The notes under the pieces were generated by a model. The model did not search any database and was not told the DNA's origin. It saw nothing but the letters and a program-made list of their open reading frames with translations. From contig VXCM01002579.1 of assembly GCA_014773175.1 (NCBI GenBank), forward strand, positions 46,492-110,491: a stretch of 64,000 bases of DNA, given 5' to 3'. The DNA is from Lucifuga dentata. Taxonomy: Eukaryota > Chordata > Actinopteri > Ophidiiformes > Bythitidae. A program made the translations under genes and the position numbers. Shown in pieces: positions 24,686 through 36,700 of the stretch; within the stretch, counting starts at the first letter, position 1, and each line of letters starts with the position of its first letter.

Positions 24686-26859
24686 GATGTAGATGGTGAT
24701 ACCGCACGGCATGGGAATAATAGTAGTATATTTAATAGGTGTAGTCGTTATTAAGAACCTATGATCAGCCCGTAATTAAAGCTCAAACACAAAACAGAAA
24801 GGAGGACAGGGATAAACTATTTTACTTGTAAGAATATATAAAGGATTTCATATATTTTACAGCAATTATATGTAAAAGTTTAATTGAGATTATTGAGATT
24901 CTTTCTGTGGTACGGGATTATCCAAAATATTTGATTACAAGAAGTGAACAGGTTTTACTGTTTTTAGTCCATCATTACATTACATCTTCATCCTGAATGG
25001 AGCCTAATGTAGCGAGAGACTGAGAGAGATATTAATGTGTACAGCCTTCAGTCCCCACCCACATCGTATTTACTTGATTGGAAGGATGTGTATATTGATT
25101 TCCTGTTCAATGCTCTTTGCTTGTCTCGTCTCCAAGAAAAATAGTTTTCATAGAATATTAGGATGAACACTGCAGCTGTAGCACTCTGCCATGTTTTAAT
25201 CTACTTGGTCACAGATTACAACCTCATGGTGTAAGATATTATTAGCTTTTGACCTGATTAAGCAAAGATATGAGGGCTCCACTCAGATCAGAGAGCCATG
25301 GAAAGTCTTTGAAAAGAATAACACCATGTGTGTTTCGCTCAACATGCAGCCAAATGAGGGCGAAATCTAGTTAAAATCCAGTGAGACCATGGTGAGAAAG
25401 TCTGCAGGCTTATCAAGCCATTAAAGAAAACCTCAGAAAGGGAAATTTAGACTAAGACTGGTCAGAGTTATTGACATTTTTCATTCCAAACTGTCTGTAC
25501 CTAGTTTAGCAAAACTGTCACATTAAATTTCAGGCATTAATATTTCAGGCATACATATGCTCCAACACTTTAGAAAACACATTTTTTAGTATTTCAGTAA
25601 TGTTTAGAGCCCTTTTTAGACTGTGTTCTCCTCATCTAGATTCTAGCTGCATTTTGTATTGACCGTTATGCTATTAAAAACTGTGCTTCCTACTTTCTCG
25701 TTGGATGAGCTTCATCCTTGTTTTAAAAATAATAACTTCTTTGCCTGGGTTGTCACTGTCCAATTCTAGGTGCAGATATATCCATTTACACCAAGTCGGA
25801 TCTCCCAGTTTAACAAAACTTTATTCCAGACCTGGGATTTTATCTCATGAATGTGTCTCAGCTATATGGATTGCATTTACACCTGGCAAGTTGTGACTAA
25901 GAACTGATAACAATGAGCATTCTGAGTGAAAATCAATGTCAGATCCATTCTGCATCCATTACGTCTTGCTTTATCATGCCTGTCCTTACTTGAATACTGC
26001 ATCTGGATAAAAAAAATCACATGTAAATGCAAAGGAACCTCCTTTCACACTAGCAATCCATTTGATACAGCAGATGTCATGTTTTCATTTTAAAACAAAC
26101 ATCTTTATCTTGGTATTGCAATCATCATTGTTAGATTCGGGATGTATTTTACAATCTCCCAAACATGGACTTTCTGTTGCTTGCTCTGCCCATAAAGTAA
26201 ATCATCATGTCTTCTTCTCTCTTCCCATAACTTCATTATTTTACTATAGTTTTTCCTGCACTTTTCTTTCTTTGTTCACTCAATCCATCTCTCCGTTTGC
26301 CTCCTCCTCTCCTCTCCTTCACCCTCTGTTAAGTATTTTGCTGATATGGGCCAGTAAGCGCTGTGCCATAGCTTTATAGCTGTGCCCTGCTGGATCTTAG
26401 CAGCTACTCTGCATCTCTCCTCTGCAGGGTAGCGTGACTCTGCAGGATTTGCTTGATCCTTATACACTGACTCTAAAAACCAAACGTCACCAGTTTTGCT
26501 CTCTATCGACATTGCCGATTATTTTCGAGCTGCATTTACGCATAGTTGTGCTGAATGTGTGGGTATAATCTTCTCCAGCAACGTCCTGCATTACGCTAAT
26601 GTACTTTCATGCTTGGAATATTTGGAATCTTTTATTGCTAATCAGAGCTCCACTGAGGCAAATGTGGAACGTTTTCTGCCAATTATATAATGTCTATTAA
26701 ATCTGGAACCACTCTGAGCCCATTGATATTGAGATAATAATCAAACATTCCATGGCTCAGTGAGCCATAGTGCCTACATGTATGAATACACGTTGCATGA
26801 GGTGTACTAGGGTAGACCTTCAGAGCAGCTTGAGGAATGAGCATGTTAACCTGTTGTTA

Positions 26860-27389
26860 TGCTGCGTTCGACAGACCTCGGAACTCAGATTTTTCCAACT
26901 TCTGACTTGGAAAAATGTGTTGGAACGGCACTTTAAGTTAGAGCTCCGGCTGGGAAACTTGGACCACAATTATCTACCCCGACTTACCGAGTATGACGTC
27001 ACTCAACATGGCAGCACCTGTGAAAGCGAGCTTTGTGAATGGAAATGATCAACTAAAAGGCGAATAAAGTATTTTTTCTTGAATGAAATTGAAAGAAAAC
27101 GGTCGGAATATATCGCCAAATTAACTATCTATTTTGTATAACTGTTTTCCATTGAAACGTAAGTATAAATAATTTCATAATATTACTTCTCTGCACAAAG
27201 TTTAATACCTAAACCAAACAGTCCTGTAGGCTAGCATTTATTATGAAGTTTAATTAATTTTATAGTATTTATTGGGGTTCAGCTATGCTTTTTTGATTAC
27301 ATTTGGCTGGAATGGTTTGAGGTTTGAGGTTGGAAGTTGGAGCTTCCAACTGGGAGAAATTCGACTTCCGAGGTCTGTCGAACGCAGCA
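26860..27389. mobile_element. MITE with perfect long TIRs
   Basis: The outer ends TGCTGCGTTCGACAGACCTC and their exact complement at 27389 form a perfect TIR of about 25 bp, and TA flanks both ends (26858-26859, 27390-27391). The 530-bp interior has no coding content. The target and ends would suit a Tc1/mariner-type or other TA-targeting superfamily, not settled here. Lies in probable snph intron 1. Confidence 0.85.
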
Positions 27390-29567
27390 TAAGCACGAAT
27401 TCCTGTGTCCACTTGCTCAAAGTGTTTCTGCTTGCATGACAAATGTACAAGCAGCAAAAGAACAGCGGTTAATATTTTGTTTTTGAGAAGGTTGTGAATA
27501 AAATGAAAATCGCTGTTAGGTCTTTGTCACTTTGTCTTTGAGGAAAGTCAAATATTCCACAGTGAGAAGTCCACACTGAAAGTCACTGCAGAATGGTGAC
27601 TGAGTATGAATTGGGTGGCTATGTGGGCAAGTACAGGACTTTTTTTTTTTTTTTAATCATCATGGCTAGGGGACTATAAAGAAGGAAGCATTGCCAGGTG
27701 GGCTAGCTGCTAGCTTGCTATAGCCAGACTATCAGTGGAAGACTGAGCCTGCCTATTTGAAACATCCCCCAGCAACAGATTCTGGCTCCATTTGTCTTTC
27801 ACACTGTGTTAGAAATATGAATATGAAGTGGCTAATCTATATTAATATTCACTGTGCATATGAGGACGTTGTTTAGCTATCTAAGTTCTCCACTGCCATT
27901 GAGAGCATCAGGGGATCATGGGAGTAAAGAAAGCTGCAATAACTGCTAAGACTATTAATGGACTATAAGAAAACTGAGGCGGAGTAAAGCAGATTCAGAT
28001 CTTGGTTTGTTTCTAGTTTTCTGAAATATTTTTTTTGAATGAAGACATTTTCCAAATACAAAACATCTCATACTCAAGTGTGTATAGCTGTAACTTAGTG
28101 ATCTCCGTCTTCTCTGAGGATTTGTGTCTTGTTTTCTTTCTGTGGATTTGCTGTACACCACAGGGACTAAACCTGGCTACGTGGACTGACAACCAAATAC
28201 AGTTACTAAAAATTCTAATATCATTACAATGGGCTTCACAGCATTTTTCATAGCTTTAGGATCTCTTCCACTTCACTGTTCACACACCAAATTTCACTAC
28301 ACCAACAACTAAGATCCCTAATAAAGAAAATGTACCATGAGAGGTATCTTTACAGTTTAAAATGTGTTTTGTGTCCCAGGTAGTTGCTGTAGAAGTAGAA
28401 GTTGCTGATTTTGCAGTCTATCCCAATAACAGAATGACTCATCATCATCTAGACTCATATCAGACGGACTTTGCTCTGCATTTAGCTCACAGATCTATTA
28501 TTTAAATCAGAAGAAAGCTGTAGGACATCCTGTTCAAAAATAGAAATAACTGTACCTGCTTTCTTAAAAGAGACACATTACACAGATTAACATGTTCTTA
28601 TTTTCATTTAGGGGTCTATTTTGACTTTGCAGTGCATCTCTGAGCACACTGAGTGAAAACAGGCCATTTTAGTTACTTCTTTCTCTTTAAGGTCTTTAAA
28701 TCTGATTTGCCAGCCATGAATTGGCGAGTGCTAGCTAAACACTTTCTCGCTAGCCTTGTGCTTCATGGGAGTGGTAAAATTTGTTACATGTTTATGTAAA
28801 CATGTCACATGTTATAGACATGAATCTCAAATCTAGCAACTTTAAAAATGTTTAACACATGCTTCCTACTATAATACACTGTATAAATGTGTGAAAATGA
28901 CCCCCAAAAAAGCACAATATGACTCCTTTAACTAACCTCTGTAAAATTTGTCTCACTGTCTAGAGGAGGGGCTTTGTTGTAACAACTCTTGAATTTACAC
29001 ACACCCGCACACACACGACACACAAACATATATATACTGTGAATGGCTTGCCTGGATTAATTAAGTCAGTGTTGCGTATCTTTTGGGCTGCTGAACTGCC
29101 TGCGTGTGTGTGTGTGTGCGCACGTTTGTGCCTGCATTTGCCTATTTGGATTTACACAGGTTATTCAAGGTGAGCGTGAGCTTGTTGTGAGCGTGGGTAG
29201 CTGCTGTGAGTCACACTTTCCTACACACCTATACAACAGTGATCATATATACCACCTCCCTGTGAGTTCCATCACCGCTGCAGCAGCTTCTTTACACCTT
29301 TTTTGTCTTTACTGCTAAAAACTGTTTCCTTTAATGATGCCTGTGCTATGATACATCCAATTTCAAATGCTTGTTCTTTGTTGGTCCTCTTAAATAATCT
29401 CTAAACTGTTTTCTGGGCATGCATGGGCAAAGTGTTCATGGACACACAGACACACATAAGCACCTGTACCACTGTACAATGTTTTTATATGAGATTAGAC
29501 AAGTCATGTCTGCTGACGTAACAAGGACTCTTTCATGAGAGAAACTGCAGTGTCTCATCTGCTGCAG

Positions 29568-29595
29568 CCCCTGAGGAGGAGGAACAATGGCCATG

Positions 29596-29628
<33 letters not shown>

Positions 29629-29658
29629 CNCCCCTGAGGAGGAGGAACAATGGCCATG

Positions 29659-29691
<33 letters not shown>

Positions 29692-29692
29692 C
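29568..29692 (+). repeat. (TG)15 microsatellite, artificially doubled at a single N
   Basis: CCCCTGAGGAGGAGGAACAA plus a TG array at 29568-29629 is repeated exactly at 29631-29692 around N 29630. The repeat lengths are identical, which favours a contig overlap over a biological duplication. Confidence 0.85.
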
Positions 29693-30702
29693 TTTCCACA
29701 CATCTGCCAGAACATCCCTTCATCTTTCCTCTCTCCAAATATCCCTCTCCCTCCTTTCACTCCATCCCCAATTTCCCTATCAGTCCCTCTTTCTCCCCTC
29801 ACTCACCCCTTATCGCTCTCTCTTTTTTTTTTTTTAACNTTTTTTTTTTTTTAACATTCTGTATTTCCATATCGTCAGCACTGAAGCTGCTTATGTTTCT
29901 ACCTCAGCCCAGCTGTGTGCTGCTGGGCATGATGTTACATAACTTAATAAATCCTATATGAGTGAGCTGTGACGGGGTTTGATCTGATGTGACAGCGGCT
30001 GCTGTTGGCGAACATGCTGCCTCTAAGATGATGAAGAATGAGGAAGAGTGTGCTTGTGTGTATGTACGGAGGGTCCAGGTAGGCTAGTACAGGCCCAGAC
30101 TAGATGCAGGGAGGTAGTGTGTCAACTTGGAGTTGGACTCAGAGACGATCATTGCTGGAGCTGTAGTGTCTAACTCTGTTTGAGATAAATTAGTGTTACT
30201 GGTGGTGGTTCAGTAATGTGCTTATATAATTAAAAGTATAATTATATTTATGACCAGCAACCAGCTGGGTAATATGGGGAAAATGAACTTCAAAATAGCC
30301 AGGATAGGGCTACAATTAATGATTATTTAATTTTATTATATTTATTATATTTTTTAATAGACTTTTAGGTCTGAATGATGATTGGTTAGTTCTCTCAGAT
30401 GGTTGCGATGTGATTGGCTGCTGAACCCTGATGTCCTGACCTTGCTTACAAAGTGTGAGCTTGACTCAGCTGCACCGTGCTGTATGCTAACACATCAACA
30501 GCTCAGCATCTAGGAAGACAGAAAAACTCATTCCCTAGCTGTGTGCATGTGCGTGCGTACATGTGCCTGGATATACAGTGCCTCCACAAACCTCAATTTT
30601 CTAATTTTCTCACTCTCTTTCTCTCTGTTCTTTCTTGTTTTCCTCCAGGCTGAAGGGGAGAGAATAATAGCAGAAAATAAGGGAAAGACGCTGTTTGACC
30701 TG

Positions 30703-33700
30703 ATGTCTGCCCCTGCTCCAGCCAATCGGAGGTCTGGGTCGGGTTCACGCAGGTACATATCCAATCAGAAGCCCTAATTTTGCCGCTTTTAGCCATGCCA
30801 CCTCACCTCTTACATTTGCTTCTTGTTTTTCTTTATATAAATACACTAACAGAGGTTTTTTAATGCTTTGTAAGACTCTCCAGGTAGATACAGTATGTAT
30901 GGATGGATTATTGATGGCAGCAAGGATGCTCACTTGCAGGGTATAAAGGTTAACTTAACTTAACTTCATGTTAACTTAAAGACAGGCAGACACTGTATGA
31001 TTTAGGCCTGATTTTAACCCTGAACTGAAAAGTCACAAACTAATTATCAGAGTCGGGCCGAATTTCAGCCTGATGCATGTCAGCTGTCATCTGACATGCA
31101 GTTTACTAAGTATATTAATGATGTGTTTTCCCCTCCAGCTAGTATACAGTGTTAGATTTCTTTGATTACTGAGTCTTTATTGTCCTATAGGCACCATCAT
31201 GACATCAAATTATCTTTAATCTTTCTCCAGCCATTAAGCCTTTTAAGCTTGATCTTCTATGTTGTCACTTTTCCAATGGATTAATGAATTCTTTGTTTTA
31301 TTTGTACTGTATACAGTATGAATGGTTTTCAAATATTGATTTAATTTTGTGGTCCAAGTTTGCACAATCACCACTTTGTAACTATGCAGAGCTAATTTGG
31401 TTTTGATATTGGTTTTGATATTGGTTTTGGCTGAGGAGCCAAACATAAGAATTAGATCCTATAAACTGATGAAACTGCATATTGCCAAAAATCTCAACTC
31501 AAAATAAGTGAAAGTTCTTTAATTGGTACTCTCTTTCAGATATTACAAATTACAAAGTTTAAAGCAATTAAGGGATTGTCTATTTCACAGGGAAACAGTG
31601 GAATTCATCCTTCATTTGATAATAATATCACCGAATCGCTGGTTTGGTCATGTAGCTACAGTCAGTTCAATCTGTAGCTGTGGTGTGCTCCTCTCTCTCA
31701 TCTCTTTCTCAGATTCAACCCTCTGAAGATGCTGCAGCCCAAACGCCGCTTGCAGCAAATGCTGGCGTCCTCACCCGCCCCGGTGCCAAAGCCGGTGTCG
31801 GGGATGGCAGCTGCCCCAGTGCCGGCCACGGTGCCAGTGGCCATTCCTGTGCCCGCGCCTCCCGCGTGAGACACACTTTAGTTACAGTCTCAGAGAGCAT
31901 GCTCCGCAGCTGTAGCTAAAGCTCTGGCATGCACTGTAGCCACTAAATCAGCATGATTAGCTACTACTTATTAACCAAAATCCTTTTCAAGGCAGGGTTT
32001 CCCCTACCATTCCAGGCTGACTTCATCTGTAATCAACTGGAAGCACTTTGCAGTTTGATTTGATTAGAGTCTGATGGGTCCATATCTGAGTTGATTAGAA
32101 TCTGTATTTTATTCATTTGATGCCAATTAAACAATTTACATACACACTATACTCCCATTTTGTCTGTACTGACATTAAGGCAAAAATAATGCAGAGTATG
32201 ACATATACATGGATGGAATTAATAGGATTCCGTTGTTTGGTGTATATACAGGACTCATTGCCTAATCAGTTTACAGAAGTGCAGCAGGTGAGGAACTGCA
32301 TGCACAGAATGCTTACAGATTTTAAGCCTATTGAGCATTTATATGTTTGCATAAATTTATTTACAATCACACAATCCTGAGCCATTACTCTGAGCACACC
32401 AAGTCAATTTATGGTGATTTCTGATATGATTAAGGTGTTTAGATGACTTTTTTTTTTTTTTTTTTTTTAAATCAACTTATTGCCTTAATTAGAGTAGAAT
32501 CAAAGTTTTAATGTGCATGTAAACATACTGACTGAAAACCCAAGGAAGTTCTCAGTGTTGATAGTTTGGAAGTTTGGTATCAAAACCAGCAGATAGAGCT
32601 TTGCAGGACAAAGGCTGGGGAGTGTGTTTCTGTGTCACCATCAGAGAGGCTCCTACTGGTGAAACAAAATCTTGGGGAAACCCTGATACAGAGCAGACCT
32701 CTTGTTTTACAAAAATAATTTGTGAATTAGAATTGGAGCATTTGGTAACATCTGCATCCTGGAATTAACATTTATCATGAAGGTGTGTTTAGGGGCTACA
32801 TGCACGGTAAAAATAACACTAGAGCTGTGCTGTGGAAGACAAACCGACAGTGATCAATGGTGATCACTGATTCATGAGAATGACTGCTGCTTAAATCAAC
32901 ACCATAACCAGCTGAGAGCTGGTGAGACACCGACGTTGCCTGAACTGAGAATGGACATTTGGTTTAGTTTAAAATGAAAAATGCTTTATAGTAGAAATTT
33001 TATGTCAAATGTCAATTTAATATTTCAGTTTTGTAAGCAAAGTCTCTGTCTCTACCGGAATCTACGCTTCAGTACTCCACAGCGAAAAGAATATTTGCTG
33101 TTCTCCAACCACTCACACTTAACCGACACTGCCTGACTGCTGTGACACGATAAATCCTTCATCCCACCCACACTACCTCCACCTGACTGTCACCCACCTC
33201 CCACAGTCCAGATACAGGTTCTGTCCCTTCAGATGGATGGGCCAGGTTATCAGATTGCACCAAACAAACCTTAAACACCATTTACTCTTTCTTTATCTTT
33301 CCTCTAGGCTTACTGCTTCAGCTGCTTTTCCCTGCTTTATGTCTTAGCTTCACTGATCCTCTAACAAGACCTACTGGCTACTATCTGGCCTCCTTTCTTT
33401 TTGTTATCACATAGGACGTGGTTTACTCCACACTGACCACTCGGCATAGCACACTGGTAAAATCGGGTGGCATGAAAATAAGCAATGCTGGTTGTGCAAT
33501 ATAGTACAAGGTCCAAATGATCAACCAAAGTTGAGAATGACTGGTCATAGATCTCCATTTCCAGTAAACTGTTAAACATGTCTGCTTGATTGGTATTATG
33601 CATCAATTTAAATGGTGATTTTCTATACAACTTTAGATTTATGTTATGTATATTTGGAAAATTCTTTACTTCCCTTTCTTCTGTTGGATATGAGAGAGTT

Positions 33701-36700
33701 TCACTACATGGTCTGATGTGTAGGTACCAGTAGGGTGAACTGCAGGAACAAAGAGGATAAGCAGGACAGAACACTATGTCATGTTTGGATTTAATCATAT
33801 CAAAGTGGAGTTATTATGTCCTATGTGATGGGTGTTTTCATTAGCCCTGCTTCATCTATTCTCCCCTGTGAAGGCCAGTGACTGGAGAACAACTACGTCC
33901 TTTAAGTTTTCACACCTATGTGGTTTAGTCCAGTTCAGTCAGATGAGGGTTCACATGTGAAGTAAGGAGCAGTTTTCATGATTTTGAATTGCATTTAAAT
34001 TCAGCATTCTGTTCTGTTCTGCTGACATAGTTTTGTCAAATGGGCCAAATGATAGCTATAGGAACATATGGCAGTTATGTATTCATTCCATTTTATTTAG
34101 CTATCCTGGTCAGACATTTCTGGCCAATTAGCAGAGCTTTTGTCACATGGCTTTTGTTGATATATTTTGGTTCACTTGTATTTTTTTTTTTTTTTTTTTT
34201 CTGTATGAAACCAAACTGTAAATGCAATATTTAGTTCCTGATTTGGACCAGAGTAAACAAAGTACCTGAAAACATCTTTAAAGTAGAAAGTCATTATAAC
34301 ATTTGCTATGTATCACACAATATTATTGAATTTGCAGATCACAGATCATGCATTCCCATTTCTTTTACCTGCTATCATTGATATTTCCAAAGCAGAATAG
34401 TAGCAATTTACATTCTAGCATTATTATTTAGATGTACCTAGTGTGTCTTTATATTATGGTGGAGATGACGACACGTGTGTTAATTGAAGTAGTAATCCGC
34501 CCTCAAGAAAAAACATCTTTTTTTTCTGCCTGGTGGTGCATGTAGAGAAAAAATTTCTAAAGAGGTGAGGATGGCATAATATGCATGGCTTCACAGCTGG
34601 CCAAATCTGTCTTTAGTCCAAAAAGACCTTAGAAAGCTTTAAGTCCTGAAGTTGTGTTTCAACAATTGTTTGCTTTGAAAAAGATGCGCTACAGACCGAT
34701 TTTGTGTTTGATTATGGCTTTGAACCCAGTTCCAAAAGCAAATGTGTTATGTGGTCGACACAGGTGTGGGAGAGCTTGTTATTTTGTATAATTAGGTTAT
34801 GAATAAATGCTAATGCTGTTGTCACCTCTGTCCTACTCTTTCATAATAATAGTCTCAAAACATTTTATCATGTGTGTTAGGTGTGTTATCATCAGTGTTC
34901 GGTTATGTTCTGTGCCAAATGTAGTATGTAGGAGCTAGGCATATTAATCCTGCTCTCCTCTCAAAAAGCTTTTACAGTCACATCTCTTGGGCTCCTTCAT
35001 CTTTGAGTGCTGATTGATATTTGGAATCCGCCTGTAGCTTGTGCTTAGAAACATGAGTGCATCACAGAATCAAAATCTAATGTGCTACATGTGAGACAAG
35101 CTTATCTCACCTCAGCACGCAACCATTCAGGTGTGATCGTCTCCTGTTCTCTGTGATTTAACACCATGTTGTCTCTGCCTGGTCAGGTTTGACTACTGCA
35201 GGTTCATAGAGCTAGACTACGTTCCCATGGAGACAGGCTCTCTGGTCTCAATGCGCCCAACTAAAGGCTATGCATCAACCAAGTCGCCAACTAAAGGATA
35301 CACTTCCACCAAGTCACCAGACCGCCACAGTCGTTCAACAAACTTGCCCTCGACCCCTCGTTCTCGGTCTGTTCTGAGTTCCTCTACTTTTGTCCTGTTT
35401 TCTCTCGTTCAGTGTTGATTCTCTGAAGCATGGGATGTTTTGTATTGTGAATATTTTGTGATAACAGTTCCATTGTGAAAAACATCTGGGCATTTGACAT
35501 ATTGTCCATATCATGTCCAGTCACCTTTCACTCTTTGGTTAAAAGTCTTTTAACATTCTCTTTTCTCACTCACCAGAAGAAATGTTCTCCATTTTAGTCT
35601 TTGAGTGTCTAATTTGTTTTCACATTTGGTTTGATCTGATGAAAATGCAACATCATTGTCCTAAAGTGCCTAAAGACATGCTTTGTTTGAGAGGCAGAAC
35701 TGTGCTTGTTGCACTGTTGTATATTAGCTGTGTGTGATGTGTTTGTAATGTGTCTGTGTTTGTGCATTTCTATCTTGTGGCACGTTTGTGGACTTGGACT
35801 CAATTATGCTCCTTTTATATCGATTTGATAAATGGTATAATGGTTTTGATCAACAGCTCACAGAGATCAGAGCCGTTTCATGGTGCTACAACTTCTGATG
35901 AACTTCTGATGAACATAGATACCAACACAGATATTAACATCTCTCTTTTTACTTTGAACCAGACGGACACCAGCCCCGCCCAGTAACAGAGATCCCTATG
36001 GCAACAACTCACACAGCAGCAGCAGCAACTCAGGCTCTTATAAAGGCAGCGACTGCAGCCCCACCAAAGGGTGAGACAGACGCTGCATGACTCTTTATTA
36101 ATGGAAAGAAAAGACAAGTCAAGTTAATTTGTGTAGCCAAATATCACATACAGGCCCAGATTCATAAAAAAAATGGCGATGTGGAGAGTAACATTGCCTT
36201 AATATGCACCATGATGGTTGAGGCACATTCATAAAACTTCTCCTACGATAATCAGCGTACCGTTGTCACCTGAAGGCAGCGTTGCCGTGAGAGGTGTGTC
36301 AGGTAAAAGCCAATGAAGATCAGCATGATAATAAGCTGCTGCATATTTATCAGCCACCATTTATCCTGATTTATCTGATTTTGAAGCCACAAATCGGCAA
36401 AAGAAACATACATTCATACGTTCTGCTTTAGAGAGCCTCGTTTTAAAAGACTGACACTAAAATAATAGTTAAATGTCTATTTTAACCCCTTTAGTGCAAT
36501 CGCACTGCACTGGGGTGGGGGTGGAGTGGGGGGGGGTTGGTGAGGAATGAGGAACTCAGACTTGTGCAGCAGGTAAGGTGATATTTAACAGAGTGCCTGA
36601 ATGCGTCTCAGATTGGATCAAAACTCACCATTTAAAAACTGACTGATCAGCTGAGTGACTTTATCAAAGTTATTGATCACTAACACATGAAGCAAACAAA

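Larger units (their letters stand above)
21700..30648. other. probable snph intron 1
   Basis: About 8.9 kb between the inferred first exon and the first coding exon. It holds the inverted-repeat element at 22687-23678 with a 387-N gap, an L2-tail relic at 24645-24685, a MITE at 26860-27389, and TG repeats at 29598-29692. No other exon was recognised. Confidence 0.45.

Noticed and set aside
29436..29961. Poly Cys-Val and His-Thr frames
   Set aside because: Translations of the TG/CA microsatellite, doubled by an assembly artefact.
30541..30777. 78-codon frame starting upstream of snph coding exon 1
   Set aside because: Its first part is intron (pyrimidine tract and acceptor at 30648); only the part after 30649 is exonic.
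33361..33798. 145-codon minus-strand frame as a gene
   Set aside because: Mostly within an inverted-repeat element in an snph intron; no domain recognised. Kept only as a low-interest finding.
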